Both the position numbers and the translations under genes were made by a program. From positions 9,998-15,271 of the forward strand of contig NZ_DKGQ01000003.1 of assembly GCF_002453355.1 (NCBI RefSeq): a DNA stretch of 5,274 bases, given 5' to 3'. The number at the start of each line of letters is the position of its first letter. Position 1 is the stretch's first letter. Shown one piece after another: positions 1 to 5,274 of the stretch. The DNA comes from Psychrobacter sp. UBA6766 (lineage in GTDB: Bacteria; Pseudomonadota; Gammaproteobacteria; Pseudomonadales; Moraxellaceae). A model generated the notes under the pieces. It ran no database searches and had not been told where the DNA came from. It saw nothing but the letters and a program-made list of their open reading frames with translations.

Positions 1-747
1 GCCATGCTAGACCTACAAGACATGGGGATTCCTGCGACTGATTACGGTAATAACATCCGCCAAGTGGCCTTCGATGCAGGGGTAAAAGACGCCTTTAACT
101 TCCCAGGTTTTGTCCCAGCTTATGTACGACCACTGTTTTGTCAAGGTAAAGGGCCGTTTCGCTGGGTGGCACTATCAGGTGATCCAGAAGATATTTATAA
201 AACTGATCAAAAGATCAAAGAGCTGTTTCCTGAAAATACCCATGTGCACCGCTGGCTTGATATGGCAAAAGATCGTATTCAGTTCCAAGGACTGCCTGCT
301 CGTATCTGCTGGCTAGGTCTGGGCGAGCGTGATAAAGCAGGTCTCGCCTTCAATGAGATGGTCAAAAACGGTGAGCTCAAAGGTCCTATTGTCATTGGTC
401 GTGACCATTTGGATACGGGCTCTGTTGCCAGTCCAAACCGCGAGACAGAAAGTATGAAAGATGGCTCAGATGCTGTCTCTGACTGGGCACTTTTAAATGG
501 CATGCTCAATGTCGCAGGCGGCGCCACTTGGGTATCACTGCATCATGGCGGCGGCGTTGGCATGGGTTACTCGCAGCACTCAGGCATGGTCATCGTTGCT
601 GATGGTACTGATGCCGCAGCCAAACGCTTAGCACGTGTACTGGTCAATGATTGTGGCTCAGGCGTCATGCGTCATGCCGATGCAGGTTATGAGCTGGCTA
701 TCAAAACCGCCAAAGACTATGGCTTAAAACTACCGATGATTAAATAG
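1..747 (+). CDS. hutU: Urocanate hydratase (urocanase), C-terminal part; start lies before the window
   Basis: Urocanase (EC 4.2.1.49) is a cytosolic, NAD+-dependent enzyme that hydrates urocanate to 4-imidazolone-5-propionate, step two of histidine breakdown. The frame is open from base 1 (GCC, Ala) to the TAG at 745-747. About 248 residues are visible, against roughly 555 in the family, so this is the C-terminal half cut by the window edge and not a broken gene. The family signature FQGLPARICW is intact at 283-312 and includes the active-site-region cysteine (Cys410 in Pseudomonas putida numbering). Other conserved stretches are GRDHLDTGSVASP, the Gly/His-rich SLHHGGGVGMGYSQHSG, and the Arg-His-Asp-Ala segment near the C-terminus (MRHADAGYE). 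The ATG at 4 is an internal methionine, not the start. hutH follows after 51 bp on the same strand, and the rest of the pathway follows that. Identification is secure; the Rossmann NAD-binding region should lie mostly upstream of the window. Confidence 0.97.
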   Translation, partial: AMLDLQDMGIPATDYGNNIRQVAFDAGVKDAFNFPGFVPAYVRPLFCQGKGPFRWVALSGDPEDIYKTDQKIKELFPENTHVHRWLDMAKDRIQFQGLPARICWLGLGERDKAGLAFNEMVKNGELKGPIVIGRDHLDTGSVASPNRETESMKDGSDAVSDWALLNGMLNVAGGATWVSLHHGGGVGMGYSQHSGMVIVADGTDAAAKRLARVLVNDCGSGVMRHADAGYELAIKTAKDYGLKLPMIK

Positions 748-798
748 CACATATCTTTTTTACGTTATAAAAATAAATATACAACTAGGATAACCCCC

Positions 799-2361
799 AT
801 GACTGACATCAAAACCCTTACCCTACACCCCCGCCAATTAAGCTTTGAGATGTTGCGCGATATTTATGAGCAACCGGTCATATTGACTCTTCCTGACAGT
901 GCGTACGCAGCGATCGACGCTTCGCATGAAGATGTACGTACCATCATTGCTCGCGACAAGAGCGCTTACGGCATTAACACAGGTTTTGGATTACTGGCAA
1001 AAACTCGTATCAGCGATGATCAATTAGAATTGCTCCAGCGCAATTTGATTGTCTCGCATTCGGTTGGTACTGGCGACGCCCTTCCTGCTGATGTCGTCCG
1101 TCTGATTATGGTGATGAAAGTTGCTAGCCTTGCGCAGGGCGTATCTGGTGTTCGACGCGTCGTGATCGACAGCTTACTTGGCTTAATTAACAATCAAATT
1201 ACGCCACATATCCCTGCCAAAGGCTCAGTGGGTGCTTCGGGTGACTTAGCGCCTTTATCGCACATGACGCTTGCGATGATGGGCGAAGGTCATGTTTATG
1301 TTGATGGCAAAAAAGTACTTGCCGCTGATGCGTTAGCGAAGCATGGCCTTGAGCCCATTACCTTAGCAGCTAAAGAAGGACTGGCCCTTATTAACGGTAC
1401 TCAAGTATCAACGGCCCTAGCATTACGTGGCTATTTTCTAGCGCGAGATTTACTTGAGACAGCAACCATCGTCGGCTCACTGTCTATTGATGCCGCCAAA
1501 GGCTCAGATGCGCCATTTGATGCGCGCATTCATGAAGTGCGTGGTCACCATGGCCAAATTGAAATTGCCAAAGCGCATCGTCAGCTAATCAAAGGTAGCG
1601 CCATTCGAGCCTCACATGATGGCGAACAGGACGATAGAGTTCAAGACCCTTATTGCTTACGTTGTCAGCCACAGGTCATGGGTGCTTGCCTTGATATCAT
1701 TAACCAAGCAGGCAAGACGCTGTTAATAGAAGCCAATGCGGTGACAGATAACCCGCTTATCTTTAATAATGATGATGGTCCAGTTGCGATATCTGGTGGT
1801 AATTTCCACGCCGAGCCTGTGGCCTTCGCTGCTGATATTTTAGCCTTAGCAATTGCCGAGATTGGCTCTATGTCTGAGCGCCGTGTTGCTCTATTGATTG
1901 ACGCCACTTTATCAGGTGGCTTGCCGCCATTCTTGGTAGAGAATGCTGGGGTCAATTCAGGCTTTATGATTGCTCATGTGACCGCAGCAGCGCTGGCTTC
2001 AGAAAACAAATCTATTGCTCACCCTGGTAGCGTCGATAGTATCCCCACCTCTGCCAACCAAGAAGACCATGTATCGATGGCGACTTATTGTGCACGCCGC
2101 CTATATGAGATGGCACAAAATACTGCCACCATTATCGGCATCGAATTACTGGCTGCTGGTCAAGGTATCGATTTTCATCGTGGACTAGATACCTCAGAAG
2201 CATTAAAGACAGCACATCAAAAGTTGCGTGAGCAAGTGACTTTTTATGATAAAGATCGCTACCTAGCGCCTGATATTGAAGCAGCGAAGCAGTTGGTATT
2301 AGATGGCTCGCTGACAAGTCATTGGCAGTCATTGCGTAGTGATTGGTACGAGTCTAAATAA
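799..2361 (+). CDS. hutH: Histidine ammonia-lyase (histidase)
   Basis: Histidase (EC 4.3.1.3) removes ammonia from L-histidine to give trans-urocanate, the first and committed step of the pathway; it is a cytosolic homotetramer. The 520-residue product is slightly longer than the usual 505-515. The Ala146-Ser147-Gly148 triad, inside GSVGASGDLAPL (codons 1234-1242), is the one that cyclises to the electrophilic MIO prosthetic group. By comparison with the P. putida enzyme, other active-site positions are present: Tyr57 in AYGINTGFG, His87 in SHSVG, Asn199 in LINGTQ, Tyr285 and Arg288 in DPYCLRC, Phe336 in GGNFHAEP, and Glu422 in ANQEDHVSM. The ATG at 799 is chosen because AGGA at 787-790 sits 8 nt upstream; the next in-frame Met (residue 18) has no such site and would cut into conserved sequence. 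Nothing is missing, so the enzyme is probably active. It follows hutU by 51 bp and precedes hutG by 46 bp, which fits co-transcription. Confidence 0.98.
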   Translation: MTDIKTLTLHPRQLSFEMLRDIYEQPVILTLPDSAYAAIDASHEDVRTIIARDKSAYGINTGFGLLAKTRISDDQLELLQRNLIVSHSVGTGDALPADVVRLIMVMKVASLAQGVSGVRRVVIDSLLGLINNQITPHIPAKGSVGASGDLAPLSHMTLAMMGEGHVYVDGKKVLAADALAKHGLEPITLAAKEGLALINGTQVSTALALRGYFLARDLLETATIVGSLSIDAAKGSDAPFDARIHEVRGHHGQIEIAKAHRQLIKGSAIRASHDGEQDDRVQDPYCLRCQPQVMGACLDIINQAGKTLLIEANAVTDNPLIFNNDDGPVAISGGNFHAEPVAFAADILALAIAEIGSMSERRVALLIDATLSGGLPPFLVENAGVNSGFMIAHVTAAALASENKSIAHPGSVDSIPTSANQEDHVSMATYCARRLYEMAQNTATIIGIELLAAGQGIDFHRGLDTSEALKTAHQKLREQVTFYDKDRYLAPDIEAAKQLVLDGSLTSHWQSLRSDWYESK

Positions 2362-2394
2362 AAGTATCACTTTAGATAAAAGTTTTATGGATTG

Positions 2395-2401
2395 AAGGAG
2401 G
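2395..2401 (+). promoter_or_regulatory. Strong Shine-Dalgarno of hutG
   Basis: AAGGAGG lies 6 nt before the ATG at 2408. It is the best match to the anti-Shine-Dalgarno in this operon (hutH has AGGA, hutI CAGGA). It decides the hutG start at 2408 over the in-frame Met at residue 17, which has no such site. Confidence 0.85.
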
Positions 2402-2407
2402 ACGGCA

Positions 2408-3523
2408 ATGAGCATATCGACGACAGGTACAACTGTTAGCCACAGCCACGCTGATATGAGCAAGTGGACAGGACGTGCAGAGCCGTTTGAATCTGCGCGT
2501 GCCCGCTACTGGTATCAGATCGCGCAGCCTTATGCCTTTGATAACAGCGGTCAGCAAAACGGCCAGCGCATTGGATTGATCGGGTTCGCTTGTGACCAAG
2601 GTGTCAGACGCAATCAAGGCCGCGTGGGTGCAAGAGTGGCTCCGCCCTTAATTCGTCAGGCATTTGCAACACTACCGGTGATCGCTGAGCTGCAACGGCG
2701 CTTCGATGGTCAATTGTTAACCCTACTGGGTGATGCAGGAGATATTAACTGCGATGATAATAATGATTTTGCCGCAAATACTCTAGAGCAAGCTCAGCGG
2801 AAGTATGCTGATAAAGTCAGTCATATAATTGAGCAAGGCGGACTACCCATTGGACTTGGTGGTGGTCATGCCATGGCTTTTGGTAGCTTTTTAGGATTGT
2901 GGCAAGCACTGTCATTAGAAACCGATAAGACTATTAATAATACTGACAATGTCGAAAGCAATGCGAGCGCTATTCCTAGAATCGGCGTCATCAACTTTGA
3001 TGCGCATCTGGACATTCGTCAGTCTGACGTCGCCACTTCTGGTACGCCATTTCGTCAGATTGCCGAGCACCTTGCCGAGAACATTGATGCACAGGATCAG
3101 CCATTTCACTATTGTTGTATCGGCGTCAGTCGATTTTCCAACACTGCCGCGCTCTTTGACCGTGCTGAGCAGTTAGGTGTGCATATCATCAGTGATGAAG
3201 ATTGCACCAATAAGAAATGGAAAAAAATTGCTGCTCAAATAGAGAGTTTTATTAATCAAGTTGATGTGATCTACTTAACTATTGATATGGACTGCTTGCC
3301 AGCAAGTGTAGTGCCGGGCGTCAGCGCACCAGCGGCCTATGGTATTGAGCTGAGTTTCGTTGAGCGCGCAGTCAAACTTATCATGGCGTCAAACAAAGTA
3401 AGAATGGCTGATATTGCTGAGATCAACCCAACTTATGATATTGATGGGCGCAGCTTTAAGGTTGCCGCTCGCTTATTAGCCACTATTATCGAGCAGCACT
3501 TATTCATTACCAAAACCCACTAG
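2408..3523 (+). CDS. hutG: Formimidoylglutamase, arginase/ureohydrolase family
   Basis: This enzyme (EC 3.5.3.8) hydrolyses N-formimidoyl-L-glutamate to L-glutamate and formamide, the last step of the four-enzyme pathway. It belongs to the binuclear-manganese ureohydrolase fold (arginase, agmatinase). Metal ligands are all visible: His154 in GLGGGHAMA, Asp198, His200 and Asp202 in NFDAHLD, and Asp293 and Asp295 in TIDMDCLP. The sequence after these, PASVVPGVSAPAAYG, is typical of HutG, and the N-terminal WTGR motif (residues 20-23) also marks HutG. At 371 residues it is longer than the usual ~310-320. The extra length is an N-terminal tail of about 18 residues with SHSH, and a polar Asn/Asp/Ser-rich stretch at about residues 170-189 between the first two metal motifs. 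The fold implies direct release of formamide, so the alternative HutF plus N-formylglutamate deformylase branch, which shares the name HutG in pseudomonads, is not what is encoded here. hutI starts 24 bp downstream. Confidence 0.95.
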   Translation: MSISTTGTTVSHSHADMSKWTGRAEPFESARARYWYQIAQPYAFDNSGQQNGQRIGLIGFACDQGVRRNQGRVGARVAPPLIRQAFATLPVIAELQRRFDGQLLTLLGDAGDINCDDNNDFAANTLEQAQRKYADKVSHIIEQGGLPIGLGGGHAMAFGSFLGLWQALSLETDKTINNTDNVESNASAIPRIGVINFDAHLDIRQSDVATSGTPFRQIAEHLAENIDAQDQPFHYCCIGVSRFSNTAALFDRAEQLGVHIISDEDCTNKKWKKIAAQIESFINQVDVIYLTIDMDCLPASVVPGVSAPAAYGIELSFVERAVKLIMASNKVRMADIAEINPTYDIDGRSFKVAARLLATIIEQHLFITKTH

Positions 3524-3547
3524 CTTTAACATAAGCAGGATTACACT

Positions 3548-4888
3548 ATGAATAACTCTACAAATTCTACAAAACAGACACCTGACAATACCACCCTGAC
3601 ATCATTTGACCATATCATTATAAATACAAATCTTGCCACCTTTTTAGCGCAATATGGATTTGATCTTTATAGCGGTAATCAAGACGCCAATCAAAGTGAT
3701 AATCAAGATGACAACACAGCTTACGGTCAACTAGAAAACGCCGCTATCGGCATTAAGAATGGCAAAATTGCCTGGATTGGCAAGCATGAGCAAATAAAGC
3801 CGCACCTCTCTTATTATAAAAATGATCAAATCAAAGACGTTAAGGGTAACTGGATAACGCCCGGCCTCATCGATTGTCATACCCATATCGTTTATGCTGG
3901 CAACCGAAGCAATGAGTTTGAAGCACGATTGCATGGTGTCAGCTATCAAGACATTGCTGCACAAGGTGGCGGCATTGTCTCAACGGTTAGTGCCACTCGC
4001 GAGGCCAGTTTTGAGGCATTATTTTCCCAAAGTGAGAAACGTTTGCTCGCGCTTATTAAAGAAGGCGTGACGAGTGTCGAAATCAAATCTGGTTATGGTT
4101 TGGACCTCGAAACTGAACGCAAAATGCTGAAAGTTGCCCGCGCGCTTGGTGAAAAACACGGTATTCATATTAGTACCACGTACTTAGCTGCCCATGCTCT
4201 ACCGCCTGAATATAAAGACAATGCCGATGCGTATATCGAACAAGTTTGCCAGTGGTTACCAATCTTGCATGCTGAGGGTTTAGTCGATGCGGTTGATGGC
4301 TTCTGTGAAAATATTGCCTTTACTGCTGAGCAAATTAAACGCGTCTTTGATGTTGCCCGTTCCTTAGACTTGCCAGTGAAATTACACGCTGAGCAGCTCT
4401 CAAATATGGGCGCTAGCGCTTTGGTCGCCGACTATAAAGGGCTGTCGAGCGACCATCTTGAGCATTTATCAGAAGATGATATTAAGAAGATGGCCGTAAG
4501 CAACACGGTTGCCGTGCTATTGCCGGGCGCATTTTATACCCTGCGCGATACCAAGCTACCACCGATTGAAAAGTTGCGTAAACATCAAGTTCCGATTGCC
4601 GTTTCAACCGATTGCAACCCTGGAACTTCACCGCTCACATCGCTGTTATTAGCGATGAATATGGGCTGTACCTTATTTTACCTCACTCCTGCAGAAGTGT
4701 TGGCAGGGGCAACTATTCATGCGGCACAAGCGTTAGGCCTAGCCAAAAAAGGCAAAATAGAGGTGGGCTGCGATGCTGATTTGGCATTATGGGATATCAC
4801 CCGCCCGGCTGACCTTGCTTATCAGATGGGATTAAACCCTATTAAAGGTATTATGATTCAAGGTCAATGGCGTACGCAAGCAGAGTAA
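3548..4888 (+). CDS. hutI: Imidazolonepropionase
   Basis: HutI (EC 3.5.2.7) opens the ring of 4-imidazolone-5-propionate to give N-formimidoyl-L-glutamate, step three of the pathway. It is a cytosolic metal-dependent amidohydrolase with a TIM-barrel. Metal ligands, by analogy with the Bacillus subtilis enzyme, are His111 and His113 (DCHTH), His280 (KLHAEQ) and Asp355 (STDCNPG). Other family blocks present are GGGIVSTV, VEIKSGYGLDLETE, YLAAHALPPEY, and the C-terminal GCDADLALWD of the small beta-domain. At 446 residues it exceeds the usual ~400-410. The excess is a hydrophilic N-terminus (first ~18 residues rich in Asn/Thr/Ser) and an Asn/Gln/Asp insertion at residues 44-57 made of a 12-bp coding repeat. 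The ATG at 3548 follows CAGGA (3536-3540) by 7 nt, and no other in-frame Met occurs before residue 193. It is the last gene of the visible operon; its final codons overlap a weak stem-loop. Confidence 0.97.
   Translation: MNNSTNSTKQTPDNTTLTSFDHIIINTNLATFLAQYGFDLYSGNQDANQSDNQDDNTAYGQLENAAIGIKNGKIAWIGKHEQIKPHLSYYKNDQIKDVKGNWITPGLIDCHTHIVYAGNRSNEFEARLHGVSYQDIAAQGGGIVSTVSATREASFEALFSQSEKRLLALIKEGVTSVEIKSGYGLDLETERKMLKVARALGEKHGIHISTTYLAAHALPPEYKDNADAYIEQVCQWLPILHAEGLVDAVDGFCENIAFTAEQIKRVFDVARSLDLPVKLHAEQLSNMGASALVADYKGLSSDHLEHLSEDDIKKMAVSNTVAVLLPGAFYTLRDTKLPPIEKLRKHQVPIAVSTDCNPGTSPLTSLLLAMNMGCTLFYLTPAEVLAGATIHAAQALGLAKKGKIEVGCDADLALWDITRPADLAYQMGLNPIKGIMIQGQWRTQAE
3677..3712 (+). repeat. Three in-frame 12-bp tandem repeats inside hutI
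   Basis: Three consecutive 12-bp units (AATCAAGACGCC, AATCAAAGTGAT, AATCAAGATGAC) encode NQDA-NQSD-NQDD at residues 44-55 of HutI. Each begins AATCAA and the rest has diverged. As whole codons they lengthen a polar loop in the N-terminal beta-domain, before the DCHTH metal motif, without shifting the frame. They look like a slippage expansion in a permissive surface loop. Confidence 0.8.
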
Positions 4889-4901
4889 AAAACTTCTGCT
4901 T
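4878..4901 (+). terminator. Possible weak terminator stem-loop at the end of hutI
   Basis: AAGCAGA (4878-4884) pairs with TCTGCTT (4895-4901). The stem can extend by GT/AC past one bulged T (4894) around an AAAAA loop, and it spans the hutI stop codon (4886-4888). It is followed by AATTT rather than a proper run of T, and the stem is AT-rich, so it is a weak candidate for the end of the hut transcript. A second copy of the right arm lies at 4906-4912 and could pair with the same left arm. Confidence 0.3.
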
Positions 4902-4915
4902 AATTTCTGCTTAAA
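4894..4915 (+). repeat. 11-bp direct repeat after hutI
   Basis: TTCTGCTTAAT (4894-4904) is followed at once by TTCTGCTTAAA (4905-4915), ten of eleven bases identical. It lies between the hutI stop and the point where the minus-strand ABC-ATPase remnant loses its recognisable sequence, so it may mark a deletion or slippage junction. Each copy carries a TCTGCTT that can pair with AAGCAGA at the end of hutI. Confidence 0.7.
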
Positions 4916-4929
4916 ACGGGAAAAACGCT

Positions 4930-5098
4930 GATGACGGATATCTAAATGATTGGTCGGCTCATCGAACATCATAATTTTAGTATCTTGCATCAGCGCCCTT
5001 ACAATAGCCAAACGCTGTTTTTCACCGCCTGACAAGGTTTGCACGCGGGCATTAGCCAAACTTGATAATTCAAAATCTTGTAGCAACGTTTGCGCACG
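4930..5098 (-). pseudogene. Remnant of an ABC-transporter ATPase, probably iron-siderophore/cobalamin type, truncated at both ends
   Basis: Reading from about 5098 down to 4930 on the minus strand, the translation contains the ABC signature LSGGEKQR, then the Walker B and D-loop block IMMFDEPTNHLDIRHQ, with AIVRAL between them. This order is that of an ABC ATP-binding subunit, and NHLDIRHQ is most like the FepC/FecE/BtuD import family; that finer assignment is tentative. Only about 56 residues remain of an expected ~260. There is no Walker A, no Q-loop and no start on one side. On the other side, sequence after RHQ no longer resembles the family, and the H-loop is absent. An in-frame TAG lies at 5101-5099. 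No ribosome-binding site or plausible start serves this frame. The fragment therefore cannot make a working ATPase. It points toward hutI (convergent), which suggests a transporter gene once lay downstream of the hut operon and was mostly lost, perhaps together with arrival of the neighbouring insertion sequence. Confidence 0.8.
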
Positions 5099-5126
5099 CT
5101 AGTTGATTTAACATTTTACCGCAGAA

Positions 5127-5152
5127 ATCCCCTACCTCTAAGGTAGTGGGAT
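5127..5152 (+). other. Subterminal hairpin with one bulged T, likely TnpA binding site
   Basis: ATCCC-CTACCT (5127-5137) pairs with AGGTAG-GGGAT (5141-5152): eleven base pairs around a 3-nt loop CTA (5138-5140), with a single unpaired T at 5147 on the 3' arm. In IS608 and ISDra2 the TnpA dimer recognises just such subterminal imperfect hairpins, with an extrahelical T in the stem. It lies 80 bp before the tnpA start and a few bases upstream of its promoter. The role is inferred from family and position. Confidence 0.8.
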
Positions 5153-5160
5153 GAATGCGT

Positions 5161-5189
5161 TTGACCTTGTGTAATTATTATTATATGAT
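5161..5189 (+). promoter_or_regulatory. Sigma-70 promoter of tnpA
   Basis: TTGACC (5161-5166) and TATGAT (5184-5189) are separated by exactly 17 bp and differ from the consensus hexamers by one base each. Transcription would start near 5196, giving a leader of about 37 nt before the tnpA ATG. The -35 box begins 8 nt after the hairpin, so TnpA bound there might interfere with its own promoter; that is inference. Confidence 0.7.
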
Positions 5190-5232
5190 AAATAAATAAT
5201 TCAGTCTATTTATACGAAGGTCTTGTAATCAA

Positions 5233-5274
5233 ATGCTTTTAGATACTAATTCTCATTCAGTATTTTCGCTAAAT
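5233..5274 (+). CDS. tnpA: IS200/IS605-family Y1 transposase TnpA, first 14 codons only
   Basis: TnpA is a small HUH-type tyrosine transposase (usually 130-155 residues) that cuts and rejoins single-stranded element ends during replication. Only MLLDTNSHSVFSLN is visible before the window ends. The HSVFSLN segment fits the start of many IS605-type TnpA proteins, which go on with a tyrosine-His-Leu strand and a KYRR-like block; the HUH motif and catalytic Tyr would be downstream, out of view. The ATG at 5233 follows GAAGG (5216-5220) by 12 nt, a rather long spacing that suggests modest translation, as is usual for transposases. In-frame TAA lies just upstream (5227-5229), so no earlier start is possible close by. 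A near-consensus promoter and a bulged-T hairpin upstream support the call despite the short coding stretch. Confidence 0.78.
   Translation, partial: MLLDTNSHSVFSLN

Larger units (their letters stand above)
5108..5274 (+). mobile_element. Left end of an IS200/IS605-family insertion sequence (runs off the window)
   Basis: The segment ends with the start of a Y1 transposase gene preceded by an imperfect hairpin with a bulged T, as expected for the left end of this family. These elements move as single-stranded DNA, lack terminal inverted repeats and make no target duplication, so the exact left boundary cannot be read by symmetry. Possible cleavage tetra- or pentanucleotides lie just upstream of the hairpin: TTGAT at 5103-5107, TTTAAC at 5107-5112 and TTAC at 5116-5119. 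The start given here is approximate by about 12 bases. Whether a tnpB gene follows tnpA cannot be seen. Confidence 0.8.

Noticed and set aside
748..798. Internal promoter before hutH
   Set aside because: The gap is AT-rich and contains TATAAA, but no acceptable -35 box lies at the right distance, so there is too little to call one.
1665..1955. Open frames antisense to hutH (also 2132-2332) and to hutU (279-527)
   Set aside because: They lie wholly within strongly conserved coding sequence on the other strand, resemble no known protein and lack ribosome-binding sites.
2372..3176. Short overlapping frames on both strands within and around hutG
   Set aside because: They are shadows of the metal-binding HutG frame, with no recognisable motif and no translation signal.
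3731..3964. Open frame antisense to hutI
   Set aside because: It overlaps the conserved HutI region around the DCHTH motif and has no independent support.
4894..4915. CRISPR-like or larger repeat array
   Set aside because: There are only two adjacent 11-bp copies with no spacers.
4832..5086. The ABC-ATPase frame as a complete 84-residue protein starting at TTG 5086
   Set aside because: Homology continues upstream of that TTG, Walker A is missing, and the C-terminal third is unrelated sequence reading back into hutI antisense. A remnant explains it better.
5121..5160. The hairpin as the 3' end of an omega RNA, i.e. the right end of a TnpB element
   Set aside because: The hairpin resembles such ends, but no tnpB coding sequence lies upstream (that side is the ABC remnant), and tnpA starts downstream in the same direction, as at a left end.

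Overview
The window holds most of a bacterial histidine-utilisation (hut) operon on the + strand, followed by a short scarred region and the left end of an IS200/IS605-type insertion sequence. Moderate GC, the style of the Hut proteins (several with polar Asn/Asp/Gln-rich insertions) and the gene order suggest a gammaproteobacterium of the Moraxellaceae, most likely Psychrobacter. That assignment is an inference from overall look and has not been tested by a search.

Layout: 1-747 is the C-terminal part of hutU (urocanate hydratase; its start lies before the window). Then come complete hutH (799-2361, histidine ammonia-lyase), hutG (2408-3523, arginase-family formimidoylglutamase) and hutI (3548-4888, imidazolonepropionase). 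All four are on the + strand, separated by 51, 46 and 24 bp. Each of the three complete genes has its own Shine-Dalgarno sequence, and no convincing internal promoter is visible, so they look like one transcription unit whose promoter is upstream of the window. Together they give the four-step route histidine -> urocanate -> imidazolone propionate -> N-formimidoylglutamate -> glutamate + formamide. The last step is the direct HutG hydrolysis rather than the HutF/deformylase branch. All key catalytic residues I could locate are intact, so the pathway looks functional.

The 344 bp between hutI and the next start codon (4889-5232) contain no intact gene. They hold, in order: a weak stem-loop and an 11-bp direct repeat at the end of hutI; a minus-strand remnant (about 4930-5098) of an ABC-transporter ATPase that keeps the signature motif and Walker B but has lost both ends; and the left end of an IS200/IS605 element. 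That left end has a hairpin with a single bulged T and a near-consensus sigma-70 promoter. The first 14 codons of the Y1 transposase gene tnpA start at 5233 and run off the window.

The operon itself is ordinary. The region worth a second look is the downstream junction, where gene decay and a mobile element meet, plus small coding repeats and insertions in hutI and hutG. I see no evidence of an undescribed biological system here.
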